DNA of 64,000 nucleotides from Helicostylum pulchrum (taxonomy: Eukaryota > Mucoromycota > Mucoromycetes > Mucorales > Mucoraceae), in the NCBI GenBank assembly GCA_025677825.1, contig JAIXMO010000055.1, forward strand, positions 62,001-126,000, read 5' to 3'. Position 1 is the first letter of the stretch. The number at the start of each line of letters is the position of its first letter. Shown here piece by piece: positions 13,001 through 25,018 of the stretch. The position numbers and the translations under genes were made by a program. The notes under the pieces were generated by a model that did not search any database, was not told the DNA's origin, and saw only the letters and a program-made list of their open reading frames with translations.

Positions 13001-13970
13001 ATAATGACAAGGAATTTCTTGATTCAATTTTCCATAAATTATCTGCTTTTACACAAGTATACAAGTGTCCATCATTTGTTAATATTAAATACACTTGCTT
13101 ATTAGATTGAGTTGTATCTGAGAATATAGCTCCTTGCGATAAAACATTTGGTGAGAAAAATACACCTTGTTCTTCTATATCAAATTCACTTTTAACTAAA
13201 TTTAAGTTACTGGTAGTAGCTGTTGTTGTTATTGTTGTTGCTGTATTAGTACTTGAAATACTAGTACTAGATAATGAAAAAGGTATAACTTGTTGTTGTT
13301 GCTGTTGATGTTGTAAAGGAAATAATGATCGAAGCGGAGACTCTGTTGTCAGCTTGTAAAGATATAATTTATGTCCTCTTAACATGACTCTGTATAATTT
13401 CCATCCACGATCCAATTTAGTTTGTTTATGAAAAGGTTTAAAATCTGTCTTTTTAAATAAATAACCTTCTTTGATAACGATAAAACTAGTTCGCTTCTCT
13501 GTACTGGATACTTTATTCGGCATAGTAACTGAATTTCTACGACGTCTACCTGTTACCAACGCGTCAAACTTGGCTGCTGTATCAATATCTACTTGTTGCA
13601 TTAGCGACTCCATTCCCATCATTGACATTGGTCTAGCATTTCTAGTCATGACTCTTGGTGTTACATGTGCAAATTCAGAAATCGTTTGTTCTTCAAAGGA
13701 CTTTGATAATTGTTTATCGGCCGAAGTCGTTGTATTACTACTGCTACTATCAATAGCCCAGGCTTTGGTAGTGGTAGAACGAGTAGAAGAAGTGGAGGGC
13801 CTTGGACTACTGGTACTGGATTTTTCGCTATCGAGCGGTTGCGGTTGTTGTCCAAGAAAAAATCGATTTTTTAAGAAAGAGAAGGCATTAGAACGATGTG
13901 GAGGTAATGCTAAATCCTCTTCAGAAGAGCGTGGAGTAGCTGGTGAACCTTTGGATTTTTTAGACTTCAT
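7057..13970 (-). CDS. BEM2: BEM2-like multidomain RhoGAP (PH, RasGEF, RhoGAP)
   Basis: Five exons (13970-11291, 11225-10584, 10524-7612, 7540-7435, 7327-7057) join in frame to 2203 aa, close to budding-yeast Bem2 (2167 aa). Order: Ser/Thr-rich N-terminus; PH-like segment from about residue 163 (VIKEGYLFKK, GWKLYRVMLRG); RasGEF N-terminal region about 395-520; RasGEF-like catalytic region about 565-800. A second RasGEF-N/RasGEF-like module follows in exon 3 (from GYLEQLVDSLVRG, about residue 1120). Then comes a second PH near 1890 (FVFRVVTEEGGQYLF) and the RhoGAP domain from about 1975 to 2160 with arginine-finger motif EVGIYRVAG and FLRELPEPLL. The RhoGAP domain is built from three exons. Family role: GAP for Rho-type GTPases in polarity and cell-wall integrity. 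The RasGEF modules are probably non-catalytic, by analogy with Bem2. The C-terminus is a short acidic tail. Confidence 0.9.
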
Positions 13971-14239
13971 CGCCTAAATGACGGCGATATTTATACTTGT
14001 AAAAAAAAAAGAAAGGAAAAAGGGAAAAAGAAGAAAATTATTATTTTTAGAGCCTAAAGTTTCAGTTGAGAAAACTCCCCTATATATTCCCTCCTTGTTT
14101 TTTATGTATTTTTTTATTTATTTATAATATAGTGAATGTGCGTGTGCGTGTGTTTTTTTTAAAAAAAAGAAAAAACAAGTGTGTTTGTATTTGCGTGAGT
14201 GTAAGTGTGTCTGTGTTTGTATGCTGATTTATCTAGATC

Positions 14240-15845
14240 TTATTCTGCATGATTAAAGAGATAACTTACACTTTCACCATTATGCTGGAAATAAAAAATA
14301 AAAAAGTCAGTTTAGATTCAATGCAGGAGTGAGAATAGATATATAACTTACAGTTCTTCTTATTGCTTCTGCGAGCGTATTAGAAATATCAATAACAATC
14401 AATTTAGAGCATTGATCACTCTTTTCTTTGGGAATAGGGAAGGTATTGGTAACAACCAACTACAAACAAAAAAAACAGGTATTAGTAATTGTTAAAAAAA
14501 ATACATGTGTATAAAAACACAACAAAAAAAGAAGGGATTATTAAAGGAGCATTTTAATATTACCTTGTATACGCTATCGCAAGCTTGAATCTTTTTAATA
14601 GCATCTCCACTTAATACACCATGAGTGGCAATAATATAAACTTTATCGGCACCACATTTCTTGACCAAATGATCTGCTGCATCCACAAAGGTACCAACAT
14701 TATCAATAATATCATCCTACAAAAAAAAAAAAAAAAAAAAAAAAAAACATAAATTTAAATTTAAAACATGTCAAAACTCCCAACAATTAATGTACTTACA
14801 GTCAAGAAAGCAACCTTACCCTCGACATCACCAACCAAGGTAATTGTACTTTCACCATCCTTATCAGCAACAACAGTGACAGCAGCGTTTACAACATCAC
14901 CATTGATACCAGTTTCGTTCAAGGAAGAAATGGAAGCAGTTAAAGAAGCAGCAGCTTCTTTAGCAGCAGCTTCTTCATCATAAACACGAACAGTGGATTC
15001 ACCTTCACCAGATTTGGGCATACCACTGTAAGGTCTGTTTTGACCTTGAGGTCCCATACGAGAACGATCCTTATGGATCAAAGCAAAATCAAGACGAAGA
15101 GCATCAGCTAAAGAAGTAACTCTCTTGGCTCCACCTGCATTCTTGGAAACAACAACACCGTTTTGCCAGTTGGGAACTGTTTGTGTAATCCAACGTGCAA
15201 TTACTGGTTCAGCATACAAGTTGTCAACGGGACGTTGGAAGAAACCTTGCATTTGAGAAGCATGAAGATCCATAGTCTACGTAGCAAAAAGTTAATATTA
15301 TGTCAAATTTCTGTAGGGGGCTAAGTTTATTACTTACAATAATATGATCGACACCGGCAACAGCCAACATATTGGCAACGACTACACAAAGAAGAAAGTT
15401 TAAATATCTAGCGCGTAATTTATTGTATATATACTCGGTTCTTACGCTTGGCAGTAATACTAGTTCTACCTTTACGCTTACTTTGCTTGCAGTAAGGGAA
15501 ATAAGGAAGAACGGCAGTAATTCTTTTACCAGAACCGATACGAGCAGCTTGGATCATAATACAAAGTTCAATAATATTATCGTTCATGTTATTTGAGCCA
15601 GACTGAATAATAAAAACATCCTCGTTACGAACAGAAACACCTTTTTTTTTTTAAAAAAAAAAAAAGAGAGGTTTAGGAGGGGGGATAAGCACAAATATAA
15701 AATAAAACTTACGAATTTCTACGTTGGTTTCCTTGTTACTAAACTTCTTTAAAGTACATTCGGAAAGAGGAGTACCGAGACGCTTAGTTACAAGAGCTGC
15801 GAGCTCAGGGTGAGAGGAACCAGCTAAAATCTTAGTGTTACGCAT
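14240..15845 (-). CDS. Ribose-phosphate pyrophosphokinase (PRPP synthetase)
   Basis: Seven exons (15845-15713, 15640-15446, 15381-15338, 15276-14800, 14716-14564, 14459-14352, 14284-14240) give 384 aa. The enzyme makes PRPP from ATP and ribose-5-phosphate for nucleotide, His and Trp synthesis in the cytosol. Motifs: N-terminal [32 protein letters not shown], cation-binding [21 protein letters not shown], and [11 protein letters not shown]. The PRPP-loop region is [14 protein letters not shown] and the terminus is [10 protein letters not shown]. About 65 extra residues (poly-Ala/Ser/Thr, acidic) lie between the HKDRSR region and DDIIDN. Similarly placed non-homologous inserts are known in some budding-yeast Prs subunits, which make this protein longer than the usual ~318 aa. 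Intron 1 ends with a T(n)A(n)G tract at its 3' splice site. Confidence 0.93.
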
Positions 15846-18155
15846 GTTAATTTACTCTATAAAGACTTCAGAAAAAAAAAGCGAGTATTTTTTTTTTCCT
15901 TTCAAATTATAACCTTTTTTTTTTTTCGTAGTGTCGAGAAAACAAGTCACCTTTTTTTTGAAAATTTTTCGATACATAAAAGGGATTCAACGCAAGTCTG
16001 CTTTAACAAAAAAAAGTGTTTAAAATACACGCATATCTTTTTTATATTAGAAGACAACTTGTAAAGGTACCTTTTGTGCTTTAACCACAAGTTTAAATAT
16101 CAGTTATAAGGCCTTTCAAGTCTCTTTAAACTTCTGAGTTGAATATCCTTGAAAATAGATATTTACATCTCTGAGTCAACTATTTCGGCGCTATAATTAA
16201 ATAAAAAAGCGAGAAGGTTACTGAAAGGAAAAAGGAACTGTACTTTTAGGTATGACATGTGAGATCAGATGACATGTTACACGGGCTACAGCTACTTTCC
16301 AGTGGTTATAAAACGACATGGGGGAAGTGTCCAAAATATATATGGCCCATCTCGGTTTCAGAACCGCAAAAACTCCGGTTAAGGGTCCAGCCTCTCCCCA
16401 TATTTTTTTTTTGATTCACAGCAACTAGAAAATATAAGCGCATTTAAAGTGTTGCCTTGAGACTTTTTTATAAAAAGTTAAAATTTTACTACGTTTTCTC
16501 GAGAGAGAGTAATTTTTTTTAGTAGATAATTGTACATAATTAAATGCTTAATTTATCTTTTATAAATCGTTTTCTAACCTTTTTTCTCGGGTGCAGAAAG
16601 GAAAAATAGAAGATCAGGCGTTATGCTATGTTATCAACTCATATTTCTCACACATTTTGCTTTGTTTCTACACTAAAATACTACAAATATTTTCATAATC
16701 ACCAAAAAAAAAAAAAAAAAGCGCCATCAAGGAGTATTCATACTCTAATTAACTGCATACATACAGTAAAGGCGTAAATTAAGATACAATTAGAAATCGA
16801 TACAAAAATTCAAAGAAAATTTACGAATAAAGGTCAAGCAAAATGTCTAATAAGGCGTAAACCCCTTTTGTTTATTTATAGTACCACTATTGTATTTAAA
16901 AACAATCTGTTTTTCTCGATCCAATATTAGGAGTTACTATTAACTATTTTTTTTTATATGCATTACAATCTTTCTTTTTTTTGGGGGGGGGGATGTAAGT
17001 AATATTAAAAAACGCGAGGTTTTATTGATATAGTAACTGATTTGATTAAAACGTTTTAAACAAACTAGATATAATAATGTCGAATACAGTTGAAATAAAA
17101 ACATATGTACTTTAGTTGTCTACGGTTTCATATCAGTGTTTTATAAAGAGCATTTTTACGATGAAAACAAGGAACTAACAAAAGTAGGGTGATGGATAAT
17201 TTGTTTGTTGTCGTTGTGTTTTTTCTCAGGTAGCATTACATGCGTATTGATGTTGTAGTAGCTGAAGTTTTTGATACTATAATGTGTGGTGATATCAATA
17301 CTATAATTTGATGAAGGTTTGAACGTTACAATGGGCTAGGTATTAAGCCATATAAAGGCATCATGGTGTACTTATAAAGGTATCATGGTATATATTTATC
17401 GTCTGTATGTACCACGTACAAAGAACTTGTAAAGTTCCTGAATATATAGACATTATTTTCAACGTTTTCTGAATAAAATAAAAAGATGGGACATGTACCC
17501 GTTAATAAAAATATAGTAGTAGTTGACTATAATATGTTGTATTACGCACAAAAACGTTTTTTTTCGAATGTTTACCGTTAAATACCCAAATGTTGTAACA
17601 AATGGAGGGCGTGTTGTCAATTAGTGCTTAGAAATAACATAGAAAATATTATATTGTAAAAAGGCTTTTCATTCTTAAAATCCTGAAAAACGAATCTTCT
17701 TATTAATACGTTAAGAACTCTGTCTTGGATTATCAAAACTACATCATTTATTTTAACATAAACTATTATAAATTCAAACATGAGATTTACATCAGTAGTT
17801 TATATAATATATTAAACACATATATTAAACAATCTTAATTGACTTGAAATGAATATCGTTACGTACAATTTTTAGTTATAAGAGGGAAACAACTTTTTAG
17901 TTTTTAGTGCTTCAGTTGTAAATGAGTTACAAGGCTAATACTACTTGTCAAGCTTTAGCTGTACACAAGTTACAAGAATAATACCAGTTATTTAGTCAAT
18001 TAATCGTTATTGACTACTACAGTATATCACTATAATTTATATGTATCTTTTTTAAAAAGGTATATAAGGACGCTTTGATGTTATTTCTTTCTTTTCCTCC
18101 TTTTCTTTAACTTTTTTTTTTTCTTTACAAAACTTTCATCTTTTTCTTTTTTCAA
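15846..18155. other. 2.3 kb AT-rich spacer
   Basis: No gene is supported. The first part is the PRPP synthetase promoter side. There is a GC-richer patch around 16260-16410 that does not read as protein or tRNA by eye. Imperfect direct repeats lie at 17350-17395 (two ~20-nt units around AAAGGYATCATGGT) and at about 17925-17985. A G-run is at 16983-16992. Confidence 0.55.
18061..18068 (+). promoter_or_regulatory. TATA-like box upstream of small gene
   Basis: TATATAAG lies about 90 nt before the ATG at 18156 and is followed by a long pyrimidine-rich leader (TTTCTTTC/TTCCTCC type). This is a plausible core promoter for the small three-exon gene. Confidence 0.4.
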
Positions 18156-18500
18156 ATGAACCCAAACCTTAAATTTTTACGTGAGTTGTTATCAGTAGAC
18201 CCCCGGAAGGTGAAAATTCGCTCATGGTTTTTCTGCTTGCATACAAACTGTTGAAAGAATAACGTAAGTATAACCATTTTATCCACAGCGCTTCACTTAT
18301 ATGTGTTTATTATAATAGACCCAACAAAGTATAAAGAGCTTGCCAAGTCTGTAGTTAATGGTAATTTTTTATAAAAAAGGGATACATTTTGTTGTTAATC
18401 ATTGTTAGAAACATCTACAGCTGAACCTTCCGTTGAAAACCCCGTTACAGTTGAAAAAAGTATTACCGATCAAGAACCTACTACCGCTGAAGAACATTAG
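18156..18500 (+). CDS. Small three-exon protein, unrecognised
   Basis: Exons 18156-18180, 18319-18360 and 18409-18500 join in frame to 52 aa (159 nt with stop). The introns begin GTGAGT and GTAATT and end TAG. The product starts MNPNLKFLHPTKYKELAKSV and ends in an acidic, Thr/Glu-rich tail. There is no signal peptide or membrane segment. Support is splice-phase consistency across three exons, an upstream TATATAAG with pyrimidine leader, and AATAAA-type poly(A) signals at about 18534 and 18545. I do not recognise the family. The first intron (138 nt) is long for this locus, so an alternative internal exon is possible. Expression data would decide. Confidence 0.45.
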
Positions 18501-19324
18501 ACATTTCAATTTGTTTTATGGGCCGAAAATATGAATAAAGACAGAATAAAATTTTACTTTTACGACCCGAGAATTGAAGATATTACATGTAACATTTCAG
18601 TTTCACTAGGAGTATTTTGAAATAAAAAAAAAAGAATGCTTCGACAGAGAAATTCCTTCCATTTGTCCTGGGACTCATTTCCGGTATCTAATATTTGATA
18701 GTCTTCAAGACGTCTTATTTTCTCCTGGCTTATAACTTGTCGTTTTTTTTAAAATCGTTATTTCTCGTTGATAAAACTATATGCGCATAAAATGATATGC
18801 CTATCAAAATGTAGCGTGTTTTTATGTGATTTTAACCATGCTATTTTTTACTATGGCTGATTAGACGGTTTCTTTTTCTTTTCTAAATAAGTTAATATTT
18901 AGTCACAAAAAGCAGCAGATACTACATATTGCACAGTAATATCCTAATCTTCGGGTACCTTTTAGTTTGCTAATATTATACAAAACTTGCAACATTGAAA
19001 TACGCCAAAAATAATAAAATCTTCATCAAATTGATGTGCTTTTTAGTTTATCATGAGGAAAAATTCGGGGTTGCGATATTAAGACAAGGGTAAAAAGAAG
19101 ATTTCATGTGAGAAAAAAAAAAAAAGTACCAATATCAAAACATAAAGTGAAAAATGACGTATTTTCTCAACGTAAGAGATTTTTTTCTCCAGCCTCAAGG
19201 GCTGGCCGTGTTAAAAGAATTAGTAAGAAATTATGTAATTGATGATAAAATGTTTTTTTTTTATTAGAAAAATAGAAGGTTTAATAAATAATGCCGAGGA
19301 GAGTTTTTTATACAATTTTTGTTT
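18501..19324. other. Intergenic spacer
   Basis: Nothing coding is seen. It contains the 3' flank of the small gene (two AATAAA signals near 18534-18550) and the 3' flank of the protoglobin gene. Confidence 0.55.
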
Positions 19325-20108
19325 TTAATTGCGACGCAATGAATAGTATACACCAAGTGCACCAGCAAGAGCACCTACGGTAAGAGGAAGAATAGAAGCA
19401 GGGCTAGCTAAACGCGCAATACAAGATTCAGTCTTCTTGACGTTAGAAAGACCAATGGTAGCAGGGTTACAGTAATACTTTGCGAAATAATCGTTTTGAA
19501 TCCATAACAATTTGTTAAATGCGAGCAAGACTTGGCTTTCCTTCTCTTTCTCATAACCCATGTTAACCACAGCATTTACCAAGATAGATTCAACATAACC
19601 CATCAACGCGTTAATATGAATATAATCTACATTGATCTTGGATTTCTTTTCAGGTGTATCGGTATGGATCTTGGCAACCCAATCGAGGTAACGAAGGAAA
19701 CGGTCATCGTAGGGTCCAGAAAGGATCTTGTTAAGGTATTTACCGAGAAAATCTTTACGGAACTTGATTTGAGGGTGGTCTAAAGTCAAGTCTTCAAGAG
19801 AGGTAGGAGCTTCGCCTTCAAAGCCGTCGTTTTTGGGAACGAAGTGCTTCTTGGTGACATCGAATTCAAATAACTTTTTGTAGACGGCATCAACTACCAC
19901 AGGTGCCAAGGGCCGGATATCGTCAGCAACGGAAGCAATGGCCTTAATATCAGCATCACCTAATATATCGTCTTAATATATAACCCCACACAAAAAAAAA
20001 GAAAAAAGAAAAAAAAAGCTGTTACTTACCAAAATCTAAAAACTTGGCGACGTATTCGAAACGGTATTGTCCATCGAGGTAGATTTTTTCAGCGTCAATG
20101 TATTGCAT
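19325..20108 (-). CDS. Protoglobin-domain protein with C-terminal membrane anchor
   Basis: Two exons (20108-20030, 19959-19325; 70-nt intron) give 237 aa. The fold signature is that of the fungal protoglobin/globin-sensor family. An N-terminal pre-helix MQYIDAEKIYLDGQYRFEYV is followed by IASVADDIRPLAPVVVDAVY, then FLRYLDWVAKIHT with a likely heme-proximal His, and VDYIHINALMGYVE. Residues about 212-234 form a single hydrophobic segment (SILPLTVGALAGALGVYY) followed by SLRRN. That suggests a tail anchor with the globin facing the cytosol. Family knowledge: protoglobins bind heme and small gases (O2, CO, NO). The membrane anchor is read from the sequence; the target membrane (ER or mitochondrial outer membrane) is inference. 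No enzymatic output domain is fused. Confidence 0.85.
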
Positions 20109-20350
20109 TTTGTTTAAGGGTTAATATAAGAGGGTTTTTTCTTGATTGAATTAAAAAGAAAAGAAGGGTTTTGCGAATTAATTTGCATAAATTTATACTC
20201 TCGAAAAAAAAAAAAAAAAAATCACCCCATTTCCAAATTGGGATTACAAACAAACGAACGTTTGTGTGTCGGAACTTTACGGTTAAGCTTAATACGCACA
20301 AAGCTGATTTATTAAAAAAAAAGGGGGGATGGGATTCTAAATATTAAAGT

Positions 20351-23300
20351 TTAACCTGTTGGTTTTTGAATAGTTGTATCATAAGCACGAATAATCTTTG
20401 TTTGATCAGATTCGTTTTGAGAGAAAGCATAACCACGACTACGTTTCAATCTTTGAATACGTCGGACCTTATTGACAGCCTGTCTAAATCGATCCATACG
20501 AGGTCTATAATCAGGCAATCTATAATACTGGATTTCTTGAACGTGATGATAAGGTAATGGCCAAAATACACGTTGAGCACTTTTTTTAAAGGGTTTTAGT
20601 TTTTTTTTCTTGTTTGTCACACACATTTTAACTTACTATTTCCAAATAAAGTCTCGCAAATTAACAATGAAAGGTACAATAAACAAGAATAACCAGAAAT
20701 TGACATTTCCCCATAACATGGGTATCATACCATAGTATTCCGGTAAAGTATTAACCGAGATGGCGGGTCCGATATAAGCTACGATAAGAAGGTATAAGAA
20801 CCAAACTGCTATTGATGCAATCATAGCGATCACTGTGTACGTTGTCCAAAAACTGCAAGAAAAAAATGAGTTCGAAAACATGTTAGTCCAATCAAATGAT
20901 TCGGGTTTCGGGGACCCTCGGTGGTGTAACACCTTTTTCCCTTTTTACTACTTACTCTACAATTAATGCTCCTTTCCATAAGATGGCTGCTAATACTGCC
21001 GTAAATACTGCTGAGCCAACCCATCCTTGACCTCCTAATAAACCGTCTTTAAATACACCTTCTGATTTGAACGCAGCAACACCTAAAAAGAACAAGACCT
21101 AGCAAGAACAAAAAAAAAAGAAGGGGGGATGATTAATTCATGCGTATGTGTGACAGAACAAAAGAAACTTACGATAGAATGAAATGTGGCGTTGGCAATC
21201 CAACCCCAGAATTTCTTTTGATTAAAAAACACGTTTTGTTGACCAAGCATATACATTTGTGGGTATTTATCCAACATACGAGAAGAAACAATTTGATCAA
21301 ATACACCGATGGCCAGTGGCGGTAAAAACGTAAAGAATACGTTAAAGCAAGACATTGCCCAAGATTCGTACAATGTAGAGCCAGAGAAACCGTTATAAAA
21401 CGCATACTATATAAATTATCCGGTTAAATATTTTCTCTTGTTAATATAAATTAATCTTACCCAGAATTGAGTTAGATAGAGTGCAATATTTTTATAAAAG
21501 TAATAAAAGATCATTTTACTAAGACGTTGGTACGCCCAAGCACCATGAACCAATAACAACTTTTTCAAAAATTTAAATTGAGAGATGGCAAAATCTGCAC
21601 TTCGAGCTGCTTGAAGACCTTCTACACCACTGATACCAACACCCACATGAGCGGCTTGAATCATGGAAACGTCGTTAGCGCCGTCTCCAATAGCTAGTAA
21701 AATAGAATTATCGTACTTTTTAACACATTTAACAACCAAGGCCTTTTGAAGTGGCGAGACTCGACAGCAGACGACTGCTTTACAAAGTACAGATATATCA
21801 AAGAATAACTTTTCAATATCTTTTTCCAGCGCAAATGTCAATGCTCTACCATCGATAACAAGTGCTAAGGGCTATATAAAAAAAGTAAGTGTATACAGCT
21901 TTGTTTTTTTTTTTTGGTTCTTTTTTTTTTTTACCTCCATTTCTTCACCTCGTGCCATAACTTCGTGAATATCTTTCAACTTTCTTTCTAAAAAGCTCTT
22001 TGTTTCCCAATGATTATCCTCATTACAAATAATCAAACTCATATCTTCGTTCAAGAGTTTACAGGAGTACCCGATATTAATTGCAGTTTCTTGTCTATCA
22101 CCAGTCAACACCCAAACTTTAATACCCGCCTCTTGAAGCGTGTGAATAGTATCTGGTACACCGTCCTGAAGTCTATCCTCAATAGCGGTAGCACCCAATA
22201 ACAACAAATCCTTTTCAATAAGCTCAGCTGCTTTATCTAATTCCTCTGCTCGGTTGACGAGCGTAGTAGCAGCAGCCTCTTGAATTTCAGACCAACGAGC
22301 GTACTCTTCATCCGAGATCTCCCGCATAGCAATACACAGTGTACGAAGACCTTCAGAAGCACATTCTTCCAATTGAATTAAAGTAGGTTCAACAAACGGA
22401 TTATCAGGTGCAAGACGTTCCAAAATAACAGTATCTGCTCCTTTACAATAGAGTTTAATTCGGTTATCGGGTCCGCGTACAATAGCAGACATTCTTTTAC
22501 GAGTTGAATTAAATTCACAAATGTTCAGTACTTGAAATTCAGCTTCTTTACCCCGGATGGTACAGGTAATAGAGTTGGGACGACGTGTATGGAATTTGTA
22601 ACCAAGAGTAGATGCACCAGAGACAAGCGCTCCTTCATCGGGGGAAGAAGCTTGGTAGATAATTTCACCGGTACTTTCTTCTTTTTCAGGGATAACTGTA
22701 TGACATACAGCTAACAGAGTAAGAAATTCATTAATGACGTTGGCTGTGGTATGCGTATTTAAATGCTGTTGTAATTGATCAAACGAATACTGCATAGTAG
22801 GATCGTCAGATCCATCACGTGCATGTCTATCGGGGTCTACTTGATCTGCATAAAATAATCCAGCAATCGATACTTGCCTAAACTGCATTTCATTACATGT
22901 CAAGGTACCAGTCTTGTCAGAAAAGATAAATTTGACTTGACCCAATTCTTCAATCAGACTACTACTACGAGCAGTTGCCGGAGTATCCGTTTTGTCATAA
23001 TATATGTCTAAATCTGTTTCGATCAAATAAGACAAGATGAACTTGACTACTTCCATAGTTACCATTAAACTGATGGGGATGAAAGAATTGAACAAAATTA
23101 AAAATGTCAAGATATCATAACCAAATTCTTCACTACGACTACGAGTATAGAGTGGCAAATAAGTTGCTTGTTGGCCCTTGTACATGTTGAATAAAAGACC
23201 ACCGATAGCACCTGCAACACTCATGGCTACAAGAATCCAAAAGAGGTACATAATGTTGCGGTTGGTAATTCGGGTTATGTTTGATACTTTGGAGGGTTTT

Positions 23301-24856
23301 TTACTGGAGTTTAACATGAGTTTTGTTTCGTGGCCAGTAAAGACGGCAATACCGTAAATCCAAGACGTGTTTCGTAATTGAGCACCTCTTAATAGCAATT
23401 GATTGGGGTCTAATGGTAAATCACGATTACTGCTTCCGTAGTCTGTTAACGAGACGGCGCCGTCATAGTTATACAAACGGTTATTAGGTTGCTCAGATTT
23501 AATGACACCTTGCAGTCTACTCATATCGGTGGGGTTTAAAATACTTGCTGTTTGAGGTAAAGCTTGCTTGATTTTCAAATTGACTTCACCATCTAAATTA
23601 CTTGTTTCGATATAACAAAGACCTTCCGGTTCACTACTACTAATTAAAACAATATCGGCAGGGAAATTCTCGCCGCTTTCTACACGCAAGATATCGCCTA
23701 CTTGAATATCTTTCCATTTCTTTTCTACAAATTGAGTTCCTTGTAATACTTTACATTTTTTGGAATTTAATTCTGCATCTGATTTATGAACACCCTACAG
23801 GAGGGGGGAATGTACTTTTTGTATTTAGTAAATATAACGTTTTTGTGTGTTATTTTTTTTTTAAAAAAAAAAGGAAAAAAAAATCTTACCCAATCTTCAA
23901 CCATTTCTTTAATAGCAGTAATTGATAGTACAATGACAAGTGGTACAAGGGTAGTCCATCGAGAAGTCGGAGAAATGTCCGGGATTTGCTAAAAAAAAAA
24001 AAAAGGTTAAAAGTGTACACACACATACACACACAAAAAAAAAAGCGGTCTTACCTGAATACAAGAAACAAACAAAAAGAAAATATTTGCAGATTTTGAA
24101 AACTCTTCATACAAGAACTTGAATATAAAACTAAACACACTATATTTTCCAGTGACGACAGTATTATGCAAGAATTTTTGCTCTCGATTTAAATGTTCGT
24201 TATTAATGTGAATAATACGTGCACCATTCTCTCCGGGAATACCGGAAGCAACAGTTGTACTCTTGAATAAACCTTTAATCGCTTGGCGCCAAGTTTGTTT
24301 TTCTTTGGTTTTTTTAGGTAGTTGTAAGTTGGCACGTGCGTAAGGTGATGTTGTATCCCCAGAGGTTTCATTTGAAACGACAAGACCAGTATTATTGGTA
24401 TCCTCGAATTCTTCGTCGTCTAGTTTTGGATCATTAAATATATTATCCACTGCAACAACAAATAAAACAAAAAAAAAAGTTAAGACAACATATATATTAT
24501 ATATATATCAAGAATATTTTACCTCGTCGGTCATTCGGGAAATGAGCTGAAGAGACAGACGTCATGTTGAAATTAGGTTGGTCATGGTGTCGTGAAGAGG
24601 AAGAAGCAGCTTGTTCAGGTGATTGAGGAATACCTTGTTGAAGGTCAATAAGGTCGTTGGTTGGTAAGTCAGACGGAGAATAATGGTTTGTGGTTATATC
24701 AGTAGTAGGTTGTGTAAATGGATTATAAGGTGAGTGACCGGTATTATGGGCATTTAACGGGGTTTCTTCATGCCACGGTGAATCGTCGCCTGTATTATCC
24801 CTAAACGGGTTATACTTTTCACCGTTGTTGTTATTATTATTGTTATTAGACGTCAC
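20351..24856 (-). CDS. DRS2: P4-ATPase phospholipid flippase, Drs2-type
   Basis: Nine exons (24856-24523, 24449-24055, 23988-23890, 23794-21935, 21871-21461, 21406-21173, 21098-20956, 20852-20637, 20579-20351) give 1306 aa. Drs2 of budding yeast has 1355. The phosphorylation motif DKTGTLT falls near residue 567, close to yeast Asp560. Other P4 motifs: [12 protein letters not shown] (actuator), [30 protein letters not shown], and [20 protein letters not shown]. Ten membrane segments are expected. The N-terminus has poly-Asn and two NPF tripeptides (YNPFRD, YNPFTQ), endocytic/AP sorting motifs as in Drs2. The C-terminus holds RGYAFSQ, matching the autoinhibitory GFAFSQ motif. Role: flips phosphatidylserine and phosphatidylethanolamine to the cytosolic leaflet at the trans-Golgi with a Cdc50-type subunit, which is not in this window. 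Confidence 0.93.
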
Positions 24857-25018
24857 TTTGTATAAATATGCTAATCCAAGTGTAACAGTTCACGAAAAAA
24901 GAAAAAAGAAGAAGAAGAAGAAGAGGACAATTAAAACGAAAAAAAAAATTTGTTTTTTTTATAGTGTGGATAAATGAAAAGACCGAGCTGTGCTAAAAAA
25001 AAAAAAACCTTGGCAAAA

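Noticed and set aside
13471..13977. 168-aa plus-strand frame opposite the BEM2 N-terminus
   Set aside because: It is antisense to a clearly conserved exon, is Leu/Val-rich as expected from Ser/Thr codons read backwards, and has no splice or promoter support.
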